57,693 nt of DNA from Deltaproteobacteria bacterium (GTDB lineage Bacteria > Desulfobacterota > Binatia > Binatales > Binataceae). Positions within the stretch are counted from its first letter, which is position 1; every line of letters starts with the position of its first letter. Location: assembly GCA_003135135.1 (NCBI GenBank), contig PLDK01000050.1, positions 1 through 57,693 of the forward strand. Direction: 5' to 3'. Below, piece after piece: positions 36,995 to 45,248 of the stretch. Both the position numbers and the translations under genes were made by a program. The notes under the pieces are model-generated. The model was not told the origin of the DNA and did not search any database. It saw nothing but the letters and a program-made list of their open reading frames with translations.

Positions 36995-38101
36995 TTAGAA
37001 CTGCGCGCGATCGCGCCGCGCTGATTCTCGCTTCAATTCATTGAAGAGTTCCTCGCGATGCGCCCGCAGTGCGCCAATCGCATCGCGCTCTATATTGCCG
37101 CCCGCCGCCGGCGCGTTGATCACGACCGTCGGCGACGAGTTGATAGTGATCCCCGTGCGTACGCTGCTGCTATTGGGGCCACGAGCGTTGCCCGATGGTT
37201 CCGCAAACTCGCGCTGCGAAAGATTTGCGGGCGGAATCACCGCGCGGATCGATGAAGCCATGCGATCGCTCGCGAGGATGCCTGTCCCAGCGAACGCCTC
37301 TCGTTCTGCGTCGAGACCTCCTCGCGATCGACTCAAAACTCGCCCTGCATCTGATCTCGGCCACGATGCCGCCTTCGCCATAACCATCGTCTGGGCAACT
37401 TCGTTCGCGCGGTACGCCTGCTCCGCGAAATCGCTCGAGCTCTTCAATCCCGATTCTGTTGCGCGTCGGCCCGCTGTGGAAATCGCCCAGGCTGCGCTTC
37501 CCGATTCAACTGAGCGTTCAGCCCGCGACAGAGCGTCCGCCGCGAGAGACAATTCCTCCATTTCCCGGGACACACGGCCGCCAGCATCAACCGTTGCCGT
37601 CGTGCGATGCCACGCATTCGCGTGACTGCCACGCCTTCCTTGCGACTCTCCATCGTTCGCGCCGTCCGAGCCTTTTGGCCGCGCCATCGACGTTGCCGCC
37701 TCGTTGCCCCCGACGCTGTCACTCACTCGCGCAGCCGCATTCAGCACCCTTGCGCCCGCAGTGAACGTACGAATCAATTGCGCGGCACTCGCCGTCTTTC
37801 TCCCATTGTCTATTTCGTTTGGACTTGCAGTGTGGTCTATACGGCTCTGAGAGCCATCGATAGGAGTTTGTCTGCTTGCAAACAATCCTGTCTCAAAACG
37901 ATGATCGTATTTCGGAAGAAGAATATGCGCGGGAAGCTCCCAGCGATGATTCGCGGCCATCAAGATGCTCGCAGTCGCCCGCCCGGGCCGGATGCTTTCT
38001 CTTGCGAAGCCGGCCATCCGCTCAAGGTGGCTGAGCGCGCGCGCCGACTTGGATCCGCTAATCTCTACCCGCGTGTCGATTGTCCTGGATTTCCTCGCCA
38101 T
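36995..38101 (-). CDS. short tail tape measure protein
   Basis: Sets tail length and chaperones tube assembly in contractile tails. Assigned by position (between tail chaperone and gpU) and by the C-terminal segment (TVVINAPAAGG, then ERDAIGALRAHREELFNELKRE), which resembles the tail end of P2/Mu-type tape measures. The rest is charged, helical and without a clear membrane segment. At 368 residues it is far shorter than P2 T (~800) or Mu gp42 (~600). At about 0.15 nm per residue, a known relation, it predicts a tail of about 55 nm. An internal deletion could be the cause. Confidence 0.7.
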   Translation of the reverse strand: MARKSRTIDTRVEISGSKSARALSHLERMAGFARESIRPGRATASILMAANHRWELPAHILLPKYDHRFETGLFASRQTPIDGSQSRIDHTASPNEIDNGRKTASAAQLIRTFTAGARVLNAAARVSDSVGGNEAATSMARPKGSDGANDGESQGRRGSHANAWHRTTATVDAGGRVSREMEELSLAADALSRAERSVESGSAAWAISTAGRRATESGLKSSSDFAEQAYRANEVAQTMVMAKAASWPRSDAGRVLSRSRGGLDAEREAFAGTGILASDRMASSIRAVIPPANLSQREFAEPSGNARGPNSSSVRTGITINSSPTVVINAPAAGGNIERDAIGALRAHREELFNELKRESARRDRAQF

Positions 38102-38139
38102 TTAATGACTCGCTCTGATGGCGCGCGTCAGGGCTTCCG

Positions 38140-38424
38140 CTAAGCTCGCGCGACGTTACGTTCGAACGGGCGCCGTTGGGAGGTCGCCGCCTCGACTCGC
38201 AACGGACGTCCCGCGAGTTCTTTGCCGTTCATCGCCCGCAGCGCGACCGCAGCGTCGTCCTCGTTCGTCATCTCGACAAATCCGAACCCGCGCGAGCGCC
38301 CGTCGAAACGATCACGCACGATCTCGGCTCGTTCCACTCCGCCGATCTCGGCAAATGCCGCACGCAAATCGCCATCGCCTAACGAGAAACTCAGATTCCC
38401 TACGAACAGTCTCACTCCCATCAT
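38140..38424 (-). CDS. RRM-domain RNA-binding protein in the tail operon
   Basis: A 94-residue single RNA recognition motif. RNP2 is LFVGNLSF (residues 6-13), RNP1 is RGFGFVEM (near 45-52), and a basic C-terminal tail follows (TSQRRPFERNVARA). The domain is complete. Such proteins bind single-stranded RNA and occur as small cold-shock-like regulators in many bacteria. Here it lies on the same strand between the tail chaperone frameshift region and the tape measure, a place where contractile phages do not normally carry one. A tiny 20-codon frame (MSSNDSDYSTMRALTNYARR) fills 38424-38487 and overlaps the chaperone extension stop (TAATG). Confidence 0.85.
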   Translation of the reverse strand: MMGVRLFVGNLSFSLGDGDLRAAFAEIGGVERAEIVRDRFDGRSRGFGFVEMTNEDDAAVALRAMNGKELAGRPLRVEAATSQRRPFERNVARA

Positions 38425-38487
38425 CTCACCGTCTCGCGTAATTAGTCAGTGCACGCATCGTGCTGTAGTCACTGTCGTTACTACTCA

Positions 38488-38945
38488 TTATTCATCCCCT
38501 CCGCCGCGTTCGACGCGCATCCGTTCATAGTCCGTCACCGCGTCGAGCCAGTACGACAACTCCGCAAAGTCCATCCCGCTCAGCTCCTGGACTGAGAATC
38601 CGGATTGAACGAGGCCTGCGAAGCACGCCGCGGAGGGCGGTCGAAATTTTCGCCCATCACCTCGTCCTGCAGCGCCATCACGTCCGCAAGGTCCATCTCG
38701 AGCACCTCCTCGTACACAATCCTGCGCCCGTCCACGCGCGTGAGCTCCGCGATTAATGCAAATATCACCGCGCTCGCGTCCTCGCCCGCCGCTGCCCGTT
38801 GTGCTCGCATCAGGTCCCGTCCATGGCCCTTGCGCACCTCGGCGCGCGAGCCGGAGGGTAGATCGATGGTTTGGGTCTCTTCTTCATCTTTCGTGTCCGC
38901 GCCGCCGATTCGTACTCCATTCACGGTCAGTTCATCGGTTTTCAT
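38488..38945 (-). CDS. tail assembly chaperone, -1 frameshift extended form
   Basis: Fusion product made if ribosomes slip back one base at A AAT TTC (38643-38649). The 0-frame part ends ...EVMGENF and continues RPPSAACFAG, then a helical segment SGMDFAELSYWLDAVTDYERMR, ending GGGDE. The total is about 152 residues. Analogous frameshifts make P2 E+E' and Mu gp41-extended proteins and are a conserved feature of long-tailed phages. The 0-frame protein is listed separately. Confidence 0.8.
38580..38945 (-). CDS. tail assembly chaperone (Mu gp41-like), 0-frame form
   Basis: 121 residues with an acidic N-terminus (TDELTVNGVRIGG...) and a helical middle (AVIFALIAELTRVDGRRIVYEEVLEMDLADVMALQDEV), matching the phage tail assembly chaperone family that keeps the tape measure soluble. 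Placed between tail tube and tape measure as expected. The terminal ~17 residues (RRASQASFNPDSQSRS) are unstructured. About one in several ribosomes is expected to use the -1 site instead. Confidence 0.85.
   Translation of the reverse strand: MKTDELTVNGVRIGGADTKDEEETQTIDLPSGSRAEVRKGHGRDLMRAQRAAAGEDASAVIFALIAELTRVDGRRIVYEEVLEMDLADVMALQDEVMGENFDRPPRRASQASFNPDSQSRS
38643..38649 (-). promoter_or_regulatory. programmed -1 frameshift slippery heptamer
   Basis: On the minus strand the bases A AAT TTC fit X XXY YYZ exactly in the 0 frame of the chaperone gene, and the -1 frame stays open for another ~51 codons with a conserved-looking helix. The following GC-rich stretch (CGACCGCCCTCCGCGG) could stall ribosomes. 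Confidence 0.75.
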
Positions 38946-38985
38946 TAGTCATCGCCCCGTCTGCCGGTTTCAATGTAATGCTTGC

Positions 38986-39504
38986 TCAGCCGCCGAGATT
39001 TGAGCGGAAGGTACTCAGTTGGTCGACGCCGCCTACTACGTAGATATTGGCGAATACGTCGTACAAGTATATTTGAACTCCCGTCACGTATAATTCGCAG
39101 TGATAGATACTTACCACTGACGTGGTTTCGACCATTTTATGCTGACGGAAAGTGGGACTTCCGGCGTCCTTGAAGATTCCCGTCATCAGGTACACCACCG
39201 GAAGCTGCGCAGTCCGGCCCTGGCTGGTGTACTGCTCCAGGTTTCCCAGCGCCTGAAAGGAATGTGTCTGGAACGGACTGGTTGATAGCGTAAGCGTACT
39301 CGCGTCGAACGACGTCCACTTGATTTTCGACTCGAGCTTGTCTACCCCCGCCCATAGTTCCGCCGTTCCAGCCATCCCCAGGCCCTTGTAGTCAACCATC
39401 TTGTGCTTGGGATTGGCGATCTCGATCTCTTCGGCCCGGCCCAGCAATCCGACGCCGTCGATGTATATATTTGCGTTGGTCAGTGAATTGATCTGGATAT
39501 TCAT
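38986..39504 (-). CDS. phage major tail tube protein
   Basis: Forms the inner tube of the contractile tail (P2 FII / Mu M-like). The 172 residues begin with INSLTNANIYIDGVGLLGRA and include NPKHKMVDYKGLGMAGTAELWAG and the conserved VVYLMTGIFKDAG. Order and spacing to the sheath gene (26 bases) are typical. Confidence 0.9.
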   Translation of the reverse strand: MNIQINSLTNANIYIDGVGLLGRAEEIEIANPKHKMVDYKGLGMAGTAELWAGVDKLESKIKWTSFDASTLTLSTSPFQTHSFQALGNLEQYTSQGRTAQLPVVYLMTGIFKDAGSPTFRQHKMVETTSVVSIYHCELYVTGVQIYLYDVFANIYVVGGVDQLSTFRSNLGG

Positions 39505-39529
39505 TCAGTTCCCCTGGTATCCGCGCGAG

Positions 39530-41071
39530 TTACGACGTCGCTCCCGCCGCTGCAGTTATCGGGCTTGTCTGTCCGAGTTGCTGAAGCAAGGTCACGTCTA
39601 TAAATGCCTCAAAAGTGATTCTTTCTGCGGGTGGCGGAGGCATTACGTCGATGTCAAAGACCAGTTGGCCGGCGGCAATCTGCGTGTATGGATTTTCCGC
39701 CGGGTCGAAGCTTGCTGCGCCGGCTACCAGTGCGCCGCGTTGGATGAGCGATCTGATGAACGCGTTCGCGCTGGCGAGGATCGCCGTGATCAGCGCGTTC
39801 GAAATCGGCTGGTCAATAAACTGGAGCATCGCCAGTTCCAGCGATTCCTCGATTAGGTCCATCGTGCGGCGTACCGAGATGAAATTGTCCGGCGCGGTTG
39901 ATGCCGGGTACTCCGCGCTGCGGTTGCCCCACACCCGAAGTCCGGTGCCGAATGCGTTGAACACCGTCACGATTCCCGCCGCATTGAGGTTGTTGGTGTC
40001 TGACGCCGGGTCGAGAATAGACGCGTAGAGCGTAACGTCCGGCCCGAGCATTCCATCGACCTGCGTGTTGGATGGCGACCACCAGTAACCCTGCGCCAGG
40101 TCTTTGGCCGCGATCGCTCCAGCCACCCACTGTGAAAATGGCCCGACCGAATTCGCGTTGAATTGCGCCGTCACCGGTGTCCCTGAAGTGTTGAGCGTGA
40201 CTCCGGTCGGCACGATTCCCGTGTCGTAAAACGTCTCCTGCGGATAGCACAGAATTGTTCGGCTGCTCGACGTTGCGAAGGCATTGCCCACGACTCCGCG
40301 ATTGGCTATCGCGGTTGCCACCGCGGTCGAAGGCGGCGAATCCACCAGCGCCATTGCGCGAATCGTGTTGGCCATTGTGTCGATTTCAGTCGCAACCGGG
40401 GCGTCCTGCGAGTAGCCCGGCGCAATTAGTATCTTGGGAAAGAATCCCATCGTCCCGTAGGTCGTCTGAAATGCCTGCAGCCCCGTGTACACGCCCCCCG
40501 TAACTCCCCCAATTATGTCAGCGTCCGCCACTTTCGACGGATCCGCGTAGTTGAATGCGATCAACACGCTGGCGCCGGCGGTAATATGTCCTCCCGATCC
40601 GGTAGGCACGATCGCAATCGCACCCTTCACCGCGTCGAGCATATAGTCAGTGCCCGCGACATAGGTAGTACCTGCAGGATTACTAGTGACTACCACGTTC
40701 GACACGCCCATGTGCCCGAGGTTGATAGCTCCCTGCGCGTTGAAGCTGAATGCGGTCGCAGCTATCGCCGTGAAATGTATGCTGGGGTTGAACACGTTGA
40801 CGACGATCGCCTGTCCCGCTCCTTGCGCCTGGATCGCCGCGAGCGCATACGGAATCGAGTATCCCCGAACTACCGGTCCGAACTTTGCCGCGTCGAGCGC
40901 TGACGAGACCAGCGCCGGCGTGTTGGGTGCTACCGCGACCGACGGCGATTCCACCGCCCACGCCGGCGCCGTCCCGACCAGTCCAATCACCGCCGACTTG
41001 ACGACCGTGACCGGGACCGGACCATTAGGCACTTCGATTACTTCAACTCCGTGCAAGAAACTGGCTGGCAT
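39530..41071 (-). CDS. phage tail sheath protein
   Basis: Contractile sheath subunit (Mu L / P2 FI family). N-terminal MPASFLHGVEVIEVPNGP is the family start. The C-terminal ~240 residues hold the conserved GLRVWGNRSAEYP, ISVRRTMDLIEESLELAM and a final beta strand. Residues about 95-175 form an inserted domain (AGTTYVAGTDYMLDAVKG, AGASVLIAFNYADPSK), which resembles the C-terminal domain of the gp37-like protein nearby. 513 residues is family-typical. Confidence 0.92.
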   Translation of the reverse strand: MPASFLHGVEVIEVPNGPVPVTVVKSAVIGLVGTAPAWAVESPSVAVAPNTPALVSSALDAAKFGPVVRGYSIPYALAAIQAQGAGQAIVVNVFNPSIHFTAIAATAFSFNAQGAINLGHMGVSNVVVTSNPAGTTYVAGTDYMLDAVKGAIAIVPTGSGGHITAGASVLIAFNYADPSKVADADIIGGVTGGVYTGLQAFQTTYGTMGFFPKILIAPGYSQDAPVATEIDTMANTIRAMALVDSPPSTAVATAIANRGVVGNAFATSSSRTILCYPQETFYDTGIVPTGVTLNTSGTPVTAQFNANSVGPFSQWVAGAIAAKDLAQGYWWSPSNTQVDGMLGPDVTLYASILDPASDTNNLNAAGIVTVFNAFGTGLRVWGNRSAEYPASTAPDNFISVRRTMDLIEESLELAMLQFIDQPISNALITAILASANAFIRSLIQRGALVAGAASFDPAENPYTQIAAGQLVFDIDVMPPPPAERITFEAFIDVTLLQQLGQTSPITAAAGATS

Positions 41072-41114
41072 GTGTCACCTGTTACTCAGTTGCAAAATTA
41101 CTATTTATTCCGGC

Positions 41115-41936
41115 CTAGTTAGTCGGCTCGCTCTGGCCCGTTGTCGCGATAACCTCTTCGCCGTATGTATATGCGATCTGCACCGTCTCGCCGGCGGAAA
41201 TTGCGCCGCCCGGGAGCGCCGTGACGATTCCGCTGGCGCGATCGACCGAGTAGTCCGTGCCCTGGATCAGCGCCGCGCCGCCGGGGCCCACAATGCTGAC
41301 GGCAAACACGTTGCCCTGCGGAAGCTGAACCTGCAGGCTCGAATTGAACGTGTAGGCCACCGCGCCGACCGTGATCGAGGTTTGTCCGCCTTCTTCCAGC
41401 GCGATGCCCCTGGTGAAGAGCGGGAACCCCTCCATCCGCGACGCTTCGACTGCCACGGTGCTCAGTGCAAACGTCGATGCGTACGTCCACACGCCGCCCT
41501 GCTTGTCGCGCTTTACGAATTTTTCACGCACTGGGTACATCTGGCGGCAGCCCGGAATCCGATATCCGGTCAGCGCTGTGCGAATCGCCTCGATGATCGC
41601 GTACGCGCCGGGACTTGGCCCCGACGGGTCGCCACCGACCGCCCATCCAAGGTCGCGCATCATTACCGCGATCTCGAACTCGAGTTTGCGTTCCTGGATT
41701 ATCGCCGCGCTGTCGAGCAGCTCGCCGTAGCGCGCGCCGTTATACCGAACCAACGCCGCGCCCACGCGATGCGTCAGGCGCCAGGTCTCGGGCCGATCCG
41801 GATAGTGCGCGATTTCGATCGAGTTGATTTGCGAACTCAGTCGAGTCACGATCGCGTCTTCGATCGTCGCGATATCGATCGCCGTCGGTGGCGTGAAGAC
41901 CACGCCGTTCCACGGCCCGTCGAGCATAACACCCAT
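41115..41936 (-). CDS. Mu gp37-like tail protein with added C-terminal domain
   Basis: Residues 1-180 resemble the DUF1834/gp37 family, a tail completion component in Mu-like phages (IDIATIEDAIVTRLSSQI, RETWRLTHRVGAALV-like). The C-terminal ~90 residues (FAVSIVGPGGAALIQGTDYSVD, AGETVQIAYTYGEE) add an immunoglobulin-like beta domain that resembles the insert in the tail sheath. 273 residues is longer than the usual ~180. Confidence 0.75.
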   Translation of the reverse strand: MGVMLDGPWNGVVFTPPTAIDIATIEDAIVTRLSSQINSIEIAHYPDRPETWRLTHRVGAALVRYNGARYGELLDSAAIIQERKLEFEIAVMMRDLGWAVGGDPSGPSPGAYAIIEAIRTALTGYRIPGCRQMYPVREKFVKRDKQGGVWTYASTFALSTVAVEASRMEGFPLFTRGIALEEGGQTSITVGAVAYTFNSSLQVQLPQGNVFAVSIVGPGGAALIQGTDYSVDRASGIVTALPGGAISAGETVQIAYTYGEEVIATTGQSEPTN

Positions 41937-41937
41937 C

Positions 41938-42375
41938 TCAGTAGCCCTTCAGATTGCCGCGGTTGAAAACCCGATCCGGCGCCTGCACTGTTTCCACCGC
42001 CCCTGCCGCCACCGGCGGCTCCTGGTTGTCGGCGGACAGACCGAGCGTGAGCTCGCCGGCCGCGACCTTCGTGAGCATCGCGACCGCGTCTTCATAACGC
42101 TTGCGCGCGTCTTCGATGTCTTGTAGCGGACGCAGCGATTGCAGCCGGTACATCGCGATATCGGTCGTGAGACGGTTGAGAACGGCCGGCGGATCTGTCA
42201 GCGGCAGCGTGAAGCGCCCTTCGATATATCCGTCTATTTCCGCGGAAGCGTCGGCAAGAGCCTGTGTGATCGGTGCGTCATTTACCGTGGTCGCCGCAGG
42301 ATCTTCATTAGTCAGTTGAACAAGGTCCCGATTAGGGTATCGATTGATCACGTCTTGTGCGGTCGCGTAACTCAC
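41938..42375 (-). CDS. Mu gp36-like head-tail protein (DUF1320)
   Basis: 145-residue protein (GTG start) with the family-typical N-terminus SYATAQDVINRYPNRDLVQLTNED and ASAEIDGYIEGRFTLPL near residue 48. It likely acts as a head-tail connector adaptor. It follows the capsid gene across a 168-base spacer that contains a strong hairpin. Confidence 0.85.
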   Translation of the reverse strand: MSYATAQDVINRYPNRDLVQLTNEDPAATTVNDAPITQALADASAEIDGYIEGRFTLPLTDPPAVLNRLTTDIAMYRLQSLRPLQDIEDARKRYEDAVAMLTKVAAGELTLGLSADNQEPPVAAGAVETVQAPDRVFNRGNLKGY

Positions 42376-42420
42376 TGTCGTAGCCTCATCCGACTAGAAT
42401 TGACTATTGCGCCGAGAGGT

Positions 42421-42462
42421 CTCTCCGCGGGCGTCAGGCCGTCGGCCTGCGCCCGCGGAGAG
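42421..42462. terminator. 42-bp near-perfect hairpin between capsid and gp36 genes
   Basis: CTCTCCGCGGGCG and CGCCCGCGGAGAG flank an inner CAGGCCG/CGGCCTG pair, with one unpaired T and a 1-base loop. No U-tract follows on the minus strand, so it may attenuate rather than end transcription, or protect the capsid mRNA from decay. Confidence 0.5.
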
Positions 42463-42543
42463 TGGGCACGCACTCCGGCGCCACGGGCGGGAGGGGGACC
42501 CGCGGTACGCCGGCTCAGGGAAACTGATTTCATCTCCGCGTCC

Positions 42544-43488
42544 TTACGCCAGAAACTCACTGACTATAAGGTCCGCGCTGTTGCACCAGATGTTCGAGGT
42601 CGAGACGTTCGCGCTCGCGCCGACGCCGGCCATGAACTCGGAGTTCAGCAGTTGGCGCGCGACTTCTTCGAGCGTCGGCGGCACTAATAGAAACACCCCG
42701 TCGCGGATCGACAACGCGCCAAATGGCTGCCCCGCATCGGTTGTGAATGATCTCATCGCGGCGCGCGCCGCTCCGTAGTTGGCCGGATTGCTCAGATCCG
42801 TGTTGCTGGCGTATGCCAACTGCCACAGGCCGACTCCCGTGTTGGCCCGCCCATCCACGCCGTAGCGAAACTCGCGCCGGTTGAACACCGCCTCATCGGT
42901 GACAGTATTCATTCGCGTCACTGCGTATTCGCGCCGCAGCTGAAAGATGAATGGGCGGATCACCCGCGACGCATCGATCAGGAACCAGTAGGCTCCCGAC
43001 CCGCTCGAGTTGATATTAGCCGCCGGGGTTCCGGTCTGCCCCATCAGGCCAACCGGATGACTCGCCGAAAAAAACGGCATCTGGTCGAAGCCGAGGACCT
43101 CGTTTGGATTCGCCACCGCGTTTTTGATCATCGCGAACAGCAGCATGTCCGGATGCACCTTAGTGTCCCATCCAAGCTGCTCGATGATCGGCTCGTACGC
43201 GCCGTAGGTATCGTCCTCGATATCGTTGCGATCGATCGCGACGGTATCTTCGAAGTTCCGATTGACTATTGTGTATTCATGCGTCTCGAGCGCTTGAACT
43301 ACTCTGTCGCCTAGCCACTCGCGGAACCTGGTAGTGCGGCCGAGCCATGGATACATCGTCTGGCGCGACGCCGAACGCACCACGCTCGTGATCTTTTCGT
43401 AGTAAGACGGCGGCTTCTCGAACCCGCGCTGGAAGACGACGTCGAAGCCGGTGAATAATGCGGTCAGATTCGCTGCGCTGATTTCCAT
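42544..43488 (-). CDS. Mu T-like major head protein
   Basis: Main capsid subunit (Mu-like major head, HK97 fold inferred). 314 residues, beginning MEISAANLTALFTGFDVVFQRGFE, then PWLGRTTRFREWLGDRVV and the ISDxxxE-like NRNDIEDDTYGAYEPIIEQLG region. No propeptide is evident; scaffolding would come from the upstream protease/scaffold gene. Confidence 0.92.
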   Translation of the reverse strand: MEISAANLTALFTGFDVVFQRGFEKPPSYYEKITSVVRSASRQTMYPWLGRTTRFREWLGDRVVQALETHEYTIVNRNFEDTVAIDRNDIEDDTYGAYEPIIEQLGWDTKVHPDMLLFAMIKNAVANPNEVLGFDQMPFFSASHPVGLMGQTGTPAANINSSGSGAYWFLIDASRVIRPFIFQLRREYAVTRMNTVTDEAVFNRREFRYGVDGRANTGVGLWQLAYASNTDLSNPANYGAARAAMRSFTTDAGQPFGALSIRDGVFLLVPPTLEEVARQLLNSEFMAGVGASANVSTSNIWCNSADLIVSEFLA

Positions 43489-43529
43489 CTAATTCTTCCT
43501 CGTCTTCGTTTTTCGGGTGAAGGTTGTCA

Positions 43530-44012
43530 TCACGCGGCTCCGGTCGCCTGATGCCAGAAATCCACCCACACCTGGCCGCTCGCATCGAGCGCAACCACCG
43601 TTCCGGCCGCCGCGTATTGCTGCACGCTCGCGCCACTTGCGCGATCGGTCGCCGTGACGTTGTTGTCGTCGAGCGCAAAGCAGATGAGTCCGACCTGCGC
43701 CGCGCCAACCGATCCGTCCGTCGCGTAGAGGAACACTCCCTTGCGCGCCGTGATCCAAATCGCGCCCGCGGTGCCTGGATTGTTAAGCGCGTTCTGCCCC
43801 GGGATTCCGTTGCTCACGTATTCGGCGCGCCCGATGATCTTGAGCGGGTTCGCCACGGTGGTAGTCGCGGACGCCGGCACCGCATTGCCTGCCGCGTCTA
43901 GCGCGACGATCCCGCCCAGGTAGATGTTGGTGTTCGCTTCGACCGGGTAAACGCGCATCCTGCCGCCATCGGCCATCTCGGGCGTGTTTCGCGCATTGGT
44001 TAGAGCCGCCAT
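43530..44012 (-). CDS. capsid decoration/cement-like protein (Mu gp35 position)
   Basis: 160 residues, Gly/Ala/Val-rich and beta-like: GRMRVYPVEANTNIYLGGIVALDAAGNAV, GRAEYVSNG, GAIWITARKGVFLYATDG and a WVDFWHQATG end. Its place between protease/scaffold and capsid and its sequence match the DUF2190-like cement proteins of Mu-like phages. Confidence 0.8.
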   Translation of the reverse strand: MAALTNARNTPEMADGGRMRVYPVEANTNIYLGGIVALDAAGNAVPASATTTVANPLKIIGRAEYVSNGIPGQNALNNPGTAGAIWITARKGVFLYATDGSVGAAQVGLICFALDDNNVTATDRASGASVQQYAAAGTVVALDASGQVWVDFWHQATGAA

Positions 44013-44071
44013 CTTTTCACCTTTGTTGATGCGCGCCGGCGCGGCCGCTTCAGAGCCGCGCCCGGCGCGAG

Positions 44072-45211
44072 TTAGTCTTGGTTGCTTCGAAAATCAGCGC
44101 TGCGGATTTCCGCATTTCGGAGATCGGCGTCCGCGCGTTCGAGGCTCAGGAAGTCCGCGCGTCCGCGCTTGCGCCGGATAAACTCCGAGTGCTTGAGGCC
44201 AAGTTGCGAGCAGATGGCGAACTCCGCCGCGTTGAGCCCGCCCGCTCGTCTTTCCGCCGGGGGCTCTCCCGCCAGTCCCAGGCTCTCGCCGACGATCGAC
44301 GGCTGCTTGGCGGCGAACGCCTGGAATCCCCGCGCGTTCGCGGCGCAGTAGGCGATCGCCCAGTCGCGCTGCGCCGGCACGATTTTGCCCGCGCGAATCG
44401 CCTCTTCCACCGTATGCGCCGCGCGCTCGCGCGCGCGCTCGGCCTTGAGCGCGTTGAGTTCGGTAAGCGCCCGCTCGAACTCGGCGATCGCCACATAATG
44501 CGCCGGGTCGTGCGCGTGCGCCCCGGTCGCTGGCGCCGCCGCATCTCCGGCCGCGCGCAGCTCGCGCACCCTTGCTACGACGTCCGCGACCGTCGCCTCG
44601 CCATCGAGGTTCAGCAGCTCGCGCAACTCTTGAGTTGGAAATTCCATGCGTTCGTCCTTCGCGTCTGCGGCCGCCGTGCGCGACGCCGCGATCGCGGTCA
44701 GGTGAAGGTTTGGATTGTTGGTGAGACCAGCTCGCAACAGCCGGGTCACGCTGCCGTCTTTCGGATCAAACTGGAACACGGGCGAGACGTACCGGTACTC
44801 GCGCGCCACGATCGAATTCGCCGCCCGCGCCGTCCATTCCACTCGCCCCCACACCGCGCCCCCACGCACCTCGAGTTCGCGGATCCATCCGGCCGCCGGA
44901 GCGGGCCGTCCTTCGGGCGCGCCGAAATCCGTGGCATGGTCGTAGTCAATCGGCAGGCCCGCATTCATCTGCAACGCGATTGTCGACTCGATTACCGCGG
45001 CCGGATCGTCAAGCCGAAATAGCCCGCGTCCGTCGCGCCCGTAAAACACCCCGGCCGGCAGCAGCTCGATCCATTCGGGCGCCGCCCCGACTTTGTCTCC
45101 CGGCGCTGTCGCGGAGGCAGGCGCACCGGCGGTATCGATCACGAACGAAGGAATCAGTTTGCCCGCCCGCGTCTCGCTCTCACCGCCGGTGCGTGTAATG
45201 AGGTCTTCCAT
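44072..45211 (-). CDS. Mu I-like protease/scaffold protein
   Basis: Processes the head and supplies the scaffold in Mu-like phages. The N-terminal half (residues ~40-190) has the protease family motifs ALQMNAGLPIDYDHATD, AAGWIRELEVRGGAVWGRVEWT, YRYVSPVFQFD and GLTNNPNLHLTA. The C-terminal half is charged and helical (scaffold), ending RSADFRSNQD. It begins just left of the interruption; the expected F and G genes before it are missing. 379 residues is typical. Confidence 0.9.
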   Translation of the reverse strand: MEDLITRTGGESETRAGKLIPSFVIDTAGAPASATAPGDKVGAAPEWIELLPAGVFYGRDGRGLFRLDDPAAVIESTIALQMNAGLPIDYDHATDFGAPEGRPAPAAGWIRELEVRGGAVWGRVEWTARAANSIVAREYRYVSPVFQFDPKDGSVTRLLRAGLTNNPNLHLTAIAASRTAAADAKDERMEFPTQELRELLNLDGEATVADVVARVRELRAAGDAAAPATGAHAHDPAHYVAIAEFERALTELNALKAERARERAAHTVEEAIRAGKIVPAQRDWAIAYCAANARGFQAFAAKQPSIVGESLGLAGEPPAERRAGGLNAAEFAICSQLGLKHSEFIRRKRGRADFLSLERADADLRNAEIRSADFRSNQD

Positions 45212-45248
45212 CGAGGGGCATTGTGCATCGCGTTTCGAAATTGCATAA

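Noticed and set aside
40686-41966. 426-residue plus-strand frame opposite sheath and gp37-like genes
   Set aside because: Spans the gap between two real minus-strand genes and has no homology-like features.
42372-42560. 62-residue frame between capsid and gp36-like genes
   Set aside because: It overlaps both neighbours, but it is mostly encoded by the hairpin at 42421-42462 and low-complexity Arg/Pro/Ala sequence; more likely non-coding.
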